Shown here piece after piece: positions 34,501 to 43,168 of a DNA stretch of 47,378 nucleotides (position 1 is the stretch's first letter; each line of letters begins with the position of its first letter). The notes beneath the pieces are model-generated. The model searched no databases. It was given only the letters and a program-made list of their open reading frames with translations, and had not been told where the DNA came from. The stretch spans positions 1 to 47,378 of the forward strand of contig JAQBQH010000167.1 of assembly GCA_028287105.1 (NCBI GenBank), read 5' to 3'. Origin of the DNA: Myxococcales bacterium (GTDB lineage: Bacteria > Myxococcota_A > Polyangia > Palsa-1104). Made by a program: the position numbers and the translations under genes.

Positions 34501-35060
34501 CAGAAGCGGCTCGAGCAGACGCACTGGCCGCTGACACACTCGAGGCCGGCGCCGCAGGCGGCGTTGGCGCCGCAGCGGCATTGACCGGCGGCGCAGCCGT
34601 CGGCCTTGAAGGCGGCGCAGGCGGAGCAGCTGGTTCCGTCGGTGGCGCAGCCGATGGCGGCGCTCGGGGTGTTGCAGGTCTGCGCTGGCGCGATGCCGGT
34701 GCAGCAGCCGGTGCCGTTACATGCCACCGAGCAGGGCGGCGGCGTCATGTCCGGCGGCGGCAAGAGGTCGGGCGGCGGCAAGAGGTCGGGTGGTGGCAAG
34801 AGGTCGGGTGGCGTGCGCAGGTCCGGTGGCGTCGCCAGGTCGACGACCAGGCCGGTCATGTCGAGGACGACGCCGGCCATGTCGCCGCTGCTACCGCCAC
34901 CGCCGCCACCACCGCCGCCGCCGCCTGCGAGATCGTCACCGCCGGGCGTGCACGCCGCGCCCACGCAACCGGCGAGATCCGCGGTACCCGAGGTCGACGA
35001 GCTTCCGCAGCCGCCAGCGACGAGCGCGAAGCACGCCAACCAAGACACACGACGACCCAT
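31557..35060 (-). CDS. Large Cys-rich repeat lipoprotein
   Basis: This 1167-aa protein starts at ATG 35060 after GGGGGG and has lipobox LVAGGC (Cys18). A Gly-run and an Asp-Leu/Met linker follow (DLAGG, GDMAGVVLDMTGLVVDLA), including three exact LLPPPD-type repeats encoded by 18-bp DNA repeats. The remaining about 1050 residues are Cys-rich tandem modules. The N-terminal ones are long (CSCGAGGTTCPTGQRCSAGG, CVCDATSCAGCCDAGGSC). The C-terminal ones are shorter and knottin-like (CSQAGTSCSASSACCDDNC, CGTNSNCCSGFC, DADCCSWD). The abundance of paired CC and CxxC implies many disulfides outside the cell. It is probably a surface adhesin or structural protein. An upstream in-frame ATG at 35102 lacks the signal-peptide logic. 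Confidence 0.85.
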   Translation of the reverse strand: MGRRVSWLACFALVAGGCGSSSTSGTADLAGCVGAACTPGGDDLAGGGGGGGGGGGSSGDMAGVVLDMTGLVVDLATPPDLRTPPDLLPPPDLLPPPDLLPPPDMTPPPCSVACNGTGCCTGIAPAQTCNTPSAAIGCATDGTSCSACAAFKADGCAAGQCRCGANAACGAGLECVSGQCVCSSRFCGGCCADASTCVAAASDTLCGASGSTCLDCSAANETCAAGVCGCKGAQCGANQICDSTNGCVCAPNTCSNGSGCVTIGPGNCGPSGGTCTQTCGANADRCLAGGCSCGAGGTTCPTGQRCSAGGSCVCDATSCAGCCDAGGSCVTPSDAACGKNGAACTACGGIESCTNGACTGCASSCTGGCCAGSTCNAPDPATGCATGGAACTACGSGADRCVGTACSCGPGGTSCTAGQRCVAGGCVCDGSSCPGGCCDAAGVCHNTIDTANCGATPGTCSTCDATKANLCTNGACACGSTGAACPAGTTCSGSGATASCVCNATSGCAGCCSSPTACETTQSNFNQCGAPGVNGGSCGSCNVNSADRCTAGACKCGSGAPCGANLQCVGGQCVCNAASCPTGCCDTSTNPSGVCYPGGGTDATKCGYNGSVCTSCGASGTCGQSPSPLGVCSGCNATLCPSGCCSGSTCTAEADTSCGAAGSACGTCVATATNRCDTTSKSCVCGSTGGVCPSGTRCSGSGTAATCICDSTSCSNGCCSGNSCLVGVNCSTCKGYHQTCSANTDCCTANCVGGKCEQAASACLLVGTVCTPSSSPACCSSLCEKDPAGVFRCMQAGECKPPGQSCLHAADCCSLSCSGGVCSSSGSCSQAGTSCSASSACCDDNCVGGPPGLCTTRGSGCTTLGESCGTNSNCCSGFCEIPTGQANGRCAFMNFCRSDGDLCQADNDCCNHSCDPTVGRCRSAGSCSVQNDPCGGVRSCCDTLCVANSQGLGYCTAIGGCRVQNEPCVADADCCSWDSNGATHAGACAADSSGVKRCQKTTSCLADGEVCGGQGASQNCCAAQGNVKNCWPTSTGVSRCFVKPAVCKPAGTPGSPTPCSIPDECCSNVCVANPNSPTGFACVGACLPEAGQDCSTMSCGAGLGCVNNVCQNAPACTADADCCNGALCQNGSCVTSGQSCAPIGGTCSANADCCFGNCSGGFCGKPG
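34753..34806. repeat. Three 18-bp tandem repeats inside the Cys-rich lipoprotein gene
   Basis: The unit GGCGGCGGCAAGAGGTCG and close variants repeat at 34753, 34771 and 34789, followed by degenerate copies. On the minus strand they encode the Asp-Leu-Leu-Pro-Pro-Pro linker. They are part of the coding sequence. Confidence 0.85.
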
Positions 35061-35181
35061 GGCCCCCCGGCGCGACGCAAAACAGACGGTCGCCGCCTTC
35101 ATCGTAACAGATCTCGCTAGCATCCCGACGCGGTTTCGCGCTGTCGCGTGATGTGGGTCTCGTCGTCCAATGTGTTCGGTC

Positions 35182-35190
35182 TGCTAATGT
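35182..35190 (+). promoter_or_regulatory. Extended -10 box (TGC-TAATGT) for the M1 aminopeptidase
   Basis: TG-C-TAATGT at 35182-35190 is a good extended -10. It lies 17 nt before the ATG at 35208, leaving a short leader that contains the GGAGG ribosome-binding site at 35198-35202. Confidence 0.5.
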
Positions 35191-35207
35191 CCGCCGCGGA
35201 GGTTTCC

Positions 35208-37850
35208 ATGCGAATCGCAGGGCTCGTCGTCGTCTCGCTGATCGCCGTCACCTCATTGGGCGCCGATGCGCCGCTCACGCCGCCGCCGTTTCGCTTGCCG
35301 ACCAGCGTGCGGCCGACGAAGTACGCGCTCGATCTAAAGGTGGTACCGGCGCAGCCGACCTACTCGGGGAGCGTGACGATCGATCTGGCGATCGACGCGC
35401 CGGCCGCCGCCGTGTGGCTGCACGCGGTCGATCTGGCGATCGATGGCGCCGAGGTCCGTGCCGGCGGCACGACGAGCGCGGCGCGTGTGGTACCGGCACC
35501 GCCCGATCTCGTCGGCTTCGCGCCGGTCAGGCCGCTCGCGGCCGGCAAGGCGCAGCTGGTCGTGCGCTTCCACGGCAAGATGGATTCCGAGAAGAGCCGC
35601 GGGCTCTATCGCGTCTCCGAGGGCGCCGGCCCCGACGATTGGTACGCCTACACGTTCTTCGAGCCGATCGATGCGCGACGCACCTTTCCCTGCTTCGACG
35701 AGCCGTCGTTCAAGGTGCCGTGGAACATCACGCTGCACGTCAAGAAGAGCCACGTCGCGCTCGGCAATGCGGCGGTCGCGTCGGAGAAGGACGAGCCGGA
35801 TGGGATGAAGGCGGTCACGCTCGCCGAGTCGCGGCCGCTGCCGAGCTATCTGGTCGCGTTCGTCGTGGGGCCGTTCGACCTCGTCGACGGCGGTAAGGGC
35901 GGTCGCGCCAACACGCCGATCCGCTTCATCGTGCCGCGTGGCCGCGGTGGCGAGACCCGCTACGCGCGCGAGGTCACCGGCCGCATCGTCAAGCTGCTCG
36001 AAGATCACTTCGACATGGCCTATCCGTTCGGCAAGCTCGACGTGGCCGTGGTACCGCGCTTCTGGGGCACGATGGAGCATCCGGGGATCGTCGCGCTCGG
36101 CCAGCCGCTCACCTTGATCAAGCCGACCGAAGAGGGGCTGCATCGCAAGCAGGCCTACGCCAACACCGCCATCCACGAGCTGGCGCACTACTGGTTTGGC
36201 GATGTCGTCACCTGCAAGTGGTGGGACGACGTGTGGCTCAACGAATCGCTCGGCACCTGGCTCGACACCAAGATCACCGATCAGCTGGAGCCGTCGTGGA
36301 AGTTCGCGCTCGGGCGCGATGGGCAGATCACCTCGAGCGCCATGGGCACCGACGGTCAGCCGACCGCGCAGAAGATCCGCCTGCCGGTGACCACGAACGA
36401 CGCCATCCAGAACTCGTTCGACAACGACATCACCTATTTCAAGGGCGCCTCGATGTTGCGCATGCTCGAGAGCTGGGTCGGGCACGACAAGTTCCGCGGC
36501 GCGATTCGCAAGTACATCCGCGCGCACCAATGGGGCAACGCCGACGAGGTCGACTTCCTGGCGGCGCTCAAGTCGGAGCTGGGCGCGCCGGTGGCCGAGG
36601 TGATGGCCTCGTTCGTCGAGCAGCCCGGCGTGCCCATCGTCTCGGTCGAGCCGCGCTGCGACGGCGGCAAGCCGCGCGCCGTGTTGACGCAGAAGCGCTT
36701 CTTCACCGCCGGCGATCGGCCCTCGCCGGCGCGCTGGAAGATCCCGGTCTGCATGCGCTGGGGCGGCGACGGCGGCGGCGGGCAGATGTGCACGCTCCTC
36801 GAGCAGGCGTCGGCGGAGGTGGCGCTGCCGTCGTGTCCCAAGTGGGTGATGCCCAACGTCGAGGCGGCGGGCTACTACCACTCGCGCTACGACGGCAGGG
36901 CGCTGGCGGCGCTCGAGCCGGTGTTCGCCTCGTCGCTGACGGTGCGCGAGCGCGTGATGATGGCGGCCGATGTGGCGGCAGAGGCCGAGCAGGGAACCTT
37001 GCCACTCGGCGACGCCTTCAAGCTGGTGCCGAGCTTCCTCCGTGACGAAGATCTGCGGGTATTCGACAAGGGCGTTTCGCTCTTGTTCCTCACCAATCCG
37101 CGCGAGCTGGGCGACAGCGAGCGGGCGGCGTTCGGTCGCGCGGTCGTCAAGCTGGTCGGCGCGCGCGCGCGCACCGTCGGGTGGGCGCCGAAGGATGGCG
37201 AAGATCCCGCGATGGCGTCGGTGCGGCCGATGCTGCTCAGCCTCGTCGCGCGCTACGGCGGCGACAGCAGCGTGATCGCGGAGGCGCGCGCGCTCGCCGA
37301 CAAGTGGATCGCCGATCGCAAGGCGGTCGCGCCCGACATGGTGCAGCCGGTCTTGATGATGGCGGCCTATGGCGAAGATCCGAAGCTCTTCGATCGCCTC
37401 GTCGCCGAAGCGCGCAAGGTGAGCGACCGCCGCGAGCGAACCCTGCTGCTGGGCACGCTCGGAGTCTTCCGCTCGCCGTCGCTGAGTCAGCGGGCGCTGG
37501 CGCTCCTGCCGGGCAAGGAGTTCGATCTGCGCGACACCATGCAGATCGCGTATCGCTCGATCTACGATCGGGTCAACCGCGAGACGACCTGGTCGTTCTT
37601 GAAGAAGCACTTCGATGCGCTGACCGCGAAGATGCGCGAGGACGAGGCGATGTGGTTCTTCGGCGGCGTGCCGAACGCGTTTTGCGACGAGAAGCATCGC
37701 AAGGACGTGGATGCCTTCCTCACGCCGCGCGCCAAGACGCACACCGGCGCGCCGCATGCGCTGGAGGACGCGCTCGAGTCGGCGCGTACCTGCGAGCTGG
37801 CGCTGGCGCGCAATCGGCCGGCCATCAGCGCCTTTTTGAAGCAATTCTGA
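35208..37850 (+). CDS. M1-family zinc aminopeptidase (aminopeptidase N/ERAP-like)
   Basis: This 880-aa protein has a signal peptide (RIAGLVVVSLIAVTSLGA) after an ATG with GGAGG 5 nt upstream. The four-domain M1 layout is clear: an N-terminal beta domain (about 30-220); a catalytic domain with exopeptidase motif GTMEHPGIVAL (usual GAMEN) and HELAHYWFGD (His323, Glu324, His327) plus WLNESLGTW (Glu346, HExxH-18-E); a small beta domain; and a helical ERAP1_C-like C-domain (about 560-880). It should remove N-terminal residues from peptides in the periplasm. The His in place of Asn in the GxMEN motif is a modest variation. Other in-frame starts upstream (35148, 35187) lack ribosome-binding sites. 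Confidence 0.95.
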   Translation: MRIAGLVVVSLIAVTSLGADAPLTPPPFRLPTSVRPTKYALDLKVVPAQPTYSGSVTIDLAIDAPAAAVWLHAVDLAIDGAEVRAGGTTSAARVVPAPPDLVGFAPVRPLAAGKAQLVVRFHGKMDSEKSRGLYRVSEGAGPDDWYAYTFFEPIDARRTFPCFDEPSFKVPWNITLHVKKSHVALGNAAVASEKDEPDGMKAVTLAESRPLPSYLVAFVVGPFDLVDGGKGGRANTPIRFIVPRGRGGETRYAREVTGRIVKLLEDHFDMAYPFGKLDVAVVPRFWGTMEHPGIVALGQPLTLIKPTEEGLHRKQAYANTAIHELAHYWFGDVVTCKWWDDVWLNESLGTWLDTKITDQLEPSWKFALGRDGQITSSAMGTDGQPTAQKIRLPVTTNDAIQNSFDNDITYFKGASMLRMLESWVGHDKFRGAIRKYIRAHQWGNADEVDFLAALKSELGAPVAEVMASFVEQPGVPIVSVEPRCDGGKPRAVLTQKRFFTAGDRPSPARWKIPVCMRWGGDGGGGQMCTLLEQASAEVALPSCPKWVMPNVEAAGYYHSRYDGRALAALEPVFASSLTVRERVMMAADVAAEAEQGTLPLGDAFKLVPSFLRDEDLRVFDKGVSLLFLTNPRELGDSERAAFGRAVVKLVGARARTVGWAPKDGEDPAMASVRPMLLSLVARYGGDSSVIAEARALADKWIADRKAVAPDMVQPVLMMAAYGEDPKLFDRLVAEARKVSDRRERTLLLGTLGVFRSPSLSQRALALLPGKEFDLRDTMQIAYRSIYDRVNRETTWSFLKKHFDALTAKMREDEAMWFFGGVPNAFCDEKHRKDVDAFLTPRAKTHTGAPHALEDALESARTCELALARNRPAISAFLKQF

Positions 37851-37868
37851 GGCGCTAATTCCGAGGCG

Positions 37869-37870
<2 letters not shown>
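37843..37870. repeat. 14-bp tandem duplication spanning two convergent stop codons
   Basis: AATTCTGAGGCGCT (37843-37856) is followed directly by AATTCCGAGGCGCT (37857-37870), 13 of 14 identical. The first copy holds the TGA of the aminopeptidase gene. The second leads into the TAG of the opposite regulator gene. Confidence 0.85.
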
Positions 37871-39212
<1,342 letters not shown>

Positions 39213-39236
39213 GGGCGGAGTATACGTTACAGAAAC
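39213..39236. promoter_or_regulatory. 24-bp divergent leaderless promoter region
   Basis: TATACT on the minus strand (39219-39224) ends 6 nt before the regulator start at 39212. TATACG on the plus strand (39221-39226) ends 10 nt before the acetyltransferase start at 39237. The boxes overlap, and no Shine-Dalgarno sequence is present on either side. Confidence 0.55.
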
Positions 39237-39767
39237 ATGATCGAACTGAGAGCGCCACTGCCATCGGACGTCGAGGCCCTCCACCCACTCGTCGCCGGCA
39301 CCGGCGTGGCCGACACGCTGTTGTGGGACGGGCCGGCGTCGCTCGACGAGTATCGACGCACCTGGCTCATCTTCGTCGAAGAGGTGGCCCGGGGAGGGCG
39401 ACAGACCTTCACGATCGTCGAGACAGCGACGGGGGCGGTGATCGGCACGGCGGGCCTGCGCCCGGTCGCCGGCAGCGACGCGGCGCCCTGGTTTCGCGCC
39501 GATATCGGGCTCTTCATCGGCATCCCGTATCAGGGGCGCGGCTATGGAACCGCCGCGGTGCGCCAGCTCCTCGACGTCGGGTTCGGCAAGCTGGGGCTCG
39601 AGAAGATCGAGGCCGCGGTGTTTGTCGGAAATGTCGCGAGCCGCCGCATCTTCGAGAAGAACGGGTTCGTGCTGGAAGGGACGATCCGCAAGGCGGTGCG
39701 CAAGCGCGGGCGGCTCGTCGACGAGTGGCTGCTGGGGATCGTGCGCGAGGAGCGGGTCAGTGCTTGA
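39237..39767 (+). CDS. RimJ/RimL-type GNAT acetyltransferase
   Basis: This 176-aa protein shows the full GNAT pattern of the RimJ/RimL group: LRAPLPSDVEALHPL at the start, IVETATGAVIGTAGLRPV, the acetyl-CoA-binding YQGRGYGTAAVRQLLDVGF, and IEAAVFVGNVASRRIFEKNG with FVLEGTIRKAVRKRG. Members acetylate protein N-termini or small molecules such as antibiotics; the substrate here is not evident. It diverges from the FHA activator across 24 bp. Its last 11 bp overlap the 3' end of the opposite-strand kinase gene. Confidence 0.92.
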   Translation: MIELRAPLPSDVEALHPLVAGTGVADTLLWDGPASLDEYRRTWLIFVEEVARGGRQTFTIVETATGAVIGTAGLRPVAGSDAAPWFRADIGLFIGIPYQGRGYGTAAVRQLLDVGFGKLGLEKIEAAVFVGNVASRRIFEKNGFVLEGTIRKAVRKRGRLVDEWLLGIVREERVSA

Positions 39768-41124
39768 ATGGATTGACGAGCTTGCCGTCGACGAAGTCGG
39801 GCGCTTGGTTGGCAGGCGGCGCGGGTGACGGCGGCGATGGCGATCGGCGGTGCGGGCGCGCGCGCGTCACCCTCGACGACGGCAGCGGCTCGACGATGGG
39901 CGTGGCGGCGGTCGGTGTGGCGGTGATCGGCGCGGCCACCGGCGGCGCGACACTGGGCGGCGCGGCACTGGGCGGCGCGACACTGGGCGGCGCGACACTG
40001 GGCGGCGCGGCGAAGGGCACGGCCAGAGGAGCGGCGCCGACGGGAGTCACAGCGACGGGGCGCGGCCATGCCAGCCAGGCGCCGATGGCCGCCCCGCCGG
40101 CGAGCGCCGCCACGAGCACCCACGGCACGCGACGCGGGACCGGCAGGTCGGGGGCCCCTCCGAGCTCGGTCGCCGCGTCGTCGATTACCTCGGCCCCGCC
40201 GGTCATCGTGTGTCGCATCGGCTCGCTCTCGGGCGGCGGCGGCGCGTGGTCGCGCACCAGCGCCGCCAGCTGCGTCGCGCCGAAGCCGAGCTGATGCATC
40301 GACGCCACGAGCGCCTCCGCCATCGCCGCCCCGTCGACGAAGCGCGCCCGCGGGTCGAGCGCCGTCGCGCGCGCCACCACCGCGTCCAGCTCGGGCGGCA
40401 CGGCCGCGCTCACCGTCGAGGGCGCCACGATCGGCCGCAATCGCGCCTCCGCCGCCTCGTCGACCGCGAGCGCCGCCGACAAGAGCCGGCGCCCCGTCAG
40501 CATCTCCCACAGGAGCACCCCGGCCGCGTAGACGTCGGCGCTCGGCCCCAGCGCGGCCCGCGCCAGCTGCTCGGGCGCCATGTAGCCGAGATTTCCCTTG
40601 ATCGACGCCGTCCCCCCGTCGCCCTCGGCCTCCTCGAGCGCCTTGCCGATGCCGAAATCGGCAAGCTTGACCGTGCCCTCGCGCGACACCAGCACGTTGG
40701 TGCTCGAGACGTCGCGGTGCAAGATCGGCGGCCGCTCCGCGTGCGCCGCGCCGAGCGCGCGACAGACCTCGTGCGCCACGAACGCTCCCAGCCCCGGCGA
40801 CGGCGGCCCGAAGCGGCTCAAGGCGCGCATGAGCGTGCGTACGTCGCACCCGTCGACCAGCTCCATGACGATGGCCGGCTCGCCGGCCGCCTCGATGACC
40901 TCGAGCACCTGCGCCACGTTGGGATGGGTCAGCCGCGCCGCCAGCCGCGCCTCGGTCAAGAGCGACGCCCGCAGCTTCGGATCGGCGAGCCGCTCCGGCA
41001 GCAGCCGCTTGAGCGCCACCTCGCGCACGAACCCGTGCGGACCACGCCACAGGGCGCGCCACACCTCGGCGCTGCCTCCCCGGCCGAGCCGCGCGACCAG
41101 CTCGAAGGACCCGAAACGACGCAT
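39757..41124 (-). CDS. Membrane-anchored Ser/Thr protein kinase
   Basis: This 455-aa protein has a eukaryotic-type kinase domain (about 7-275): Gly loop ARLGRGGSAEVWRA, VALKRLLPE with the ATP-binding Lys, catalytic loop ILHRDVSSTNVLV, DFGIGKA and the YMAPEQ activation-loop end. The catalytic loop has HRDVSSTN where the canonical form is HRDxKPxN, so the usual Lys is Ser, a substitution I associate with myxobacterial kinases. One membrane segment follows (VPWVLVAALAGGAAIGAWLAW, near 325-345). A Pro/Ala/Ser tail with five APPSV-like repeats comes next. It likely phosphorylates cytoplasmic proteins, possibly FHA partners. ATG 41124 is 7 nt after TATACT. Confidence 0.94.
   Translation of the reverse strand: MRRFGSFELVARLGRGGSAEVWRALWRGPHGFVREVALKRLLPERLADPKLRASLLTEARLAARLTHPNVAQVLEVIEAAGEPAIVMELVDGCDVRTLMRALSRFGPPSPGLGAFVAHEVCRALGAAHAERPPILHRDVSSTNVLVSREGTVKLADFGIGKALEEAEGDGGTASIKGNLGYMAPEQLARAALGPSADVYAAGVLLWEMLTGRRLLSAALAVDEAAEARLRPIVAPSTVSAAVPPELDAVVARATALDPRARFVDGAAMAEALVASMHQLGFGATQLAALVRDHAPPPPESEPMRHTMTGGAEVIDDAATELGGAPDLPVPRRVPWVLVAALAGGAAIGAWLAWPRPVAVTPVGAAPLAVPFAAPPSVAPPSVAPPSAAPPSVAPPVAAPITATPTAATPIVEPLPSSRVTRARPHRRSPSPPSPAPPANQAPDFVDGKLVNPFKH
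39944..40018. repeat. Five 15-bp tandem repeats inside the kinase gene
   Basis: The unit GGCGCGACACTGGGC, with A/G variation, repeats at 39944, 39959, 39974, 39989 and, diverged, 40004. On the minus strand it encodes the Pro-Ser-Val-Ala-Pro tail after the membrane segment. The repeat number may vary between strains by slippage without frameshift. Confidence 0.9.
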
Positions 41125-41147
41125 CGCCCAGAGTATAGTACGCGTCG
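41125..41147. promoter_or_regulatory. 23-bp divergent leaderless promoter region
   Basis: TATACT on the minus strand (41132-41137) ends 7 nt before the kinase ATG at 41124. TATAGT on the plus strand (41134-41139) ends 8 nt before the ATG at 41148. The boxes overlap by 4 bp, so both promoters could not be occupied at once. Confidence 0.6.
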
Positions 41148-41765
41148 ATGAAGGAGATGGTCATCCTGCTCGCGCTCGCGGCGGTCGCGCACGCCGCGCC
41201 GCCGTCACAGGAAGATCTCGCGCGCAGCCACTACGTCGCCGGCGAGGAGGAGTACGCGCGCGGGCGCTGGAAGGAGGCGCTGCACGAGTTCCAGATCGGC
41301 TACGCGCTCTCGCCGCGCCCGGAGTTCCTGATCAACTTCGCGCAGGTCTATCGCAAGCTCGGCGACTACGACCGCGCCATCGACGAGTGCGAGCGCTACC
41401 TGGCGACGGCGCCCGATACGGCGCTGGCGACGCAGGCACAGCGTTTGCTGGCCCAGCTGCGCGAGGAAAGATCGCACATGCCGCCGCCGACCGCATCGAA
41501 GCCGGCCGTGCCCGTCGCGCGGCCATCCGTCGCGCCGCCGTCCGTTGGCTTCTCGTCGCCGTCCGTCGGCGCAACCTCGACCGCGCCCGCCAATCCGCTC
41601 GTGGCTACCGCCGCCCCGCCGCGGAAGTCGCGCCGCTGGGTGGCGCCCGTGGTCGCCGTCGCCGCCGTCCTGGCCGCGGGCGGCATCGTCGTCGGCGTCG
41701 TCCTCGGCACCCAGCCGCGCGACACCTTCAAGCCTTCGCCCCTCGGTACGGTCGACTTCCGGTGA
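41148..41765 (+). CDS. Secreted or periplasmic TPR protein with C-terminal membrane segment
   Basis: This 205-aa protein has a signal peptide (KEMVILLALAAVAHA), then two or three TPRs over about 20-105 (SHYVAGEEEYARGRWKEAL, FAQVYRKLGDYDRAIDECE). A Pro/Ser/Ala linker with PSVAPPSVG echoes the kinase tail. A membrane segment (WVAPVVAVAAVLAAGGIVVG) and a short tail (TFKPSPLGTVDFR) follow. This layout recurs in myxobacterial proteins beside Ser/Thr kinases. The shared linker and the divergent promoter suggest joint work with the kinase, which is inference. Its stop overlaps the next start (GTGA). Confidence 0.85.
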   Translation: MKEMVILLALAAVAHAAPPSQEDLARSHYVAGEEEYARGRWKEALHEFQIGYALSPRPEFLINFAQVYRKLGDYDRAIDECERYLATAPDTALATQAQRLLAQLREERSHMPPPTASKPAVPVARPSVAPPSVGFSSPSVGATSTAPANPLVATAAPPRKSRRWVAPVVAVAAVLAAGGIVVGVVLGTQPRDTFKPSPLGTVDFR

Positions 41766-43036
41766 CCCGCGCCGCCAGCGCCATCGCGGTCACCCTCTTG
41801 CTCGCCGCGTGCACCCGCTCGGGCACCGGCGTCGAGCTCACCGTCGACGCCGCCGGCCTCACGCTCGACTCGCTCGTCATCGTCGCCAGCTACGACGGCA
41901 CCGCGGTCACGCGCACCGTCGCGACCGCGCCCGGCGTGCCGCTGACGCTGGTCGCGCGTCTCCCCGATCGCGCCACCACCGTCACCTTCGACGTCACCGC
42001 CTTCGCCGGCTCGACCCCGCTGGCGCACGTCACCTCCGACCCCATCGCGGTGCCGGCCCACCAGATCGTCCCGGCCAGCGTCTCGTTCGGCAGCGGCGGC
42101 GGCGTCGATGCCGGTGACGTCGACGCCGACGTCACCCTCGATCTCGCCACCGTCGGCGCGCAATGGACGCTCGAGCGCGGCACCCCGCCACCGGGACCCG
42201 GCGCCATTCGCGGCATCTGGGCCAGCTCCGGCACCGACGCCTACGCCGCCTCGACCAACACCGGCAACGTCAACCTCTTCCACTCGACCGATCACGGCGT
42301 CCACTGGACGAGCCAGCAGGCCGCCGGCATGCCCGTCGATCTCAACGGCGTCGGCGGCACCACCGCCTCCGACGTCATCCTCATCGGCGACGGCGCCACC
42401 ATCCTGCGCGGCGCCAACATCACCTGGACCAAAGAGACGCCGCCCGTCCCGAGCAACACGCGCCTCCTCGGCATCTGGGCCATCGCGCCCGGCAACATCT
42501 ACATCGCCGGCAGTGGCAACGTCATCCTGCACGGCGGCGCGGCGGGCAGCGGCTGGATCGTGCAGACCACCGTCGGCGTCACCGAGCTGCGCAGCGTCTG
42601 GGGCGTCGCCGGCAACATCTGGGCAGTCGGCTCGGCCGGCACCATCCTGCACTCGACCGGCACCTCCTGGGCCCTACAGACCAGCGGCACCGGCGCCGAA
42701 TTGCGCGCCGTCTTCGGCACCAGCGCCACCGACGTCTGGGTCGTCGGCGACGGCGTCGTCCTGCACTCGACCAACGGCACCACCTGGGCGCCCGCCGCCG
42801 AAGGCGTCCCCGCCGGCGTCTCCCTGCGCGCGCTCGGCGGCCGCCCCGCGGGGCCCGTCTGGGCCGCCGGCACCGGCTTCACCATCTTGCGCCGCGACGT
42901 GTCAACGTGGGTCGTCGAGACCACCGGCCTTCCCGTCGACGATCCGGCCGCGGATCGCCTGAACGCGCTCTACGCTCCGTCGCTGGCCGACGTTTTCGCC
43001 GGCGGCGACGGCCAGATCCTCCTGCATCGCCCGTAG
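41762..43036 (+). CDS. Lipoprotein with Ycf48/BNR-type beta-propeller repeats
   Basis: This 424-aa protein starts at GTG 41762, overlapping the previous stop, and has lipobox LLLAAC (Cys17). Residues about 20-130 are a beta domain. Residues about 140-424 are repeats of about 40 residues with the pattern (L/I)xx(I/V)W(G/A)xx..(I/V)(A/V)G..G.ILH(S/G)...W: IRGIWASSGTDAYAAS, LRSVWGVAGNIWAVGSAG, LRAVFGTSATDVWVVGDG. Such repeats form beta-propellers (BNR/Ycf48-like). No sialidase catalytic residues are evident, so a binding role at the cell surface is more likely. Confidence 0.82.
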   Translation: MTRAASAIAVTLLLAACTRSGTGVELTVDAAGLTLDSLVIVASYDGTAVTRTVATAPGVPLTLVARLPDRATTVTFDVTAFAGSTPLAHVTSDPIAVPAHQIVPASVSFGSGGGVDAGDVDADVTLDLATVGAQWTLERGTPPPGPGAIRGIWASSGTDAYAASTNTGNVNLFHSTDHGVHWTSQQAAGMPVDLNGVGGTTASDVILIGDGATILRGANITWTKETPPVPSNTRLLGIWAIAPGNIYIAGSGNVILHGGAAGSGWIVQTTVGVTELRSVWGVAGNIWAVGSAGTILHSTGTSWALQTSGTGAELRAVFGTSATDVWVVGDGVVLHSTNGTTWAPAAEGVPAGVSLRALGGRPAGPVWAAGTGFTILRRDVSTWVVETTGLPVDDPAADRLNALYAPSLADVFAGGDGQILLHRP

Positions 43037-43168
43037 CGCAACGCCTCCGAGACAGCTGTATCGCCGCTGTTACAGGCCAGCTCTGTTAAGCACGCATTTC
43101 GCCGCCGTATCGCGCTCGGCACAGCGCGTGCTCAAGCCGCCACGCGAACGCCAACGGAGGCTTGTGCC
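43037..43168. other. Intergenic region upstream of the esterase operon
   Basis: This 132-bp gap holds a sigma-54-like element (43118-43132). Upstream of it, at about 43070-43110, are repeated CTGTTA/CTGTAT words, including the palindrome ACAGCTGT, that might bind a regulator. A clear GGAGG ribosome-binding site at 43156-43160 serves the next gene. Confidence 0.45.
43118..43132 (+). promoter_or_regulatory. Possible sigma-54 (-24/-12) promoter
   Basis: GGCAC at 43118-43122, five bases and GTGCT at 43128-43132 give the invariant GG-N10-GC arrangement. The -24 half is a near-consensus CGGCAC; the -12 half has GTGC in place of TTGC. Transcription would start near 43143, leaving about 25 nt of leader that includes the GGAGG site. 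Confidence 0.4.

Noticed and set aside
33484-34584. 366-aa Gln/Pro-rich frame on the plus strand opposite the Cys-rich lipoprotein gene
   Set aside because: The Gln/Pro/Val composition is the complement of Cys/Gly/Ala codons of the real gene. It has no signal, domain or ribosome-binding site.
39944-40018. Regular 15-bp repeats considered as a CRISPR-like array
   Set aside because: They are contiguous without spacers, lie inside the kinase gene and encode a Pro-Ser-Val-Ala-Pro tail.
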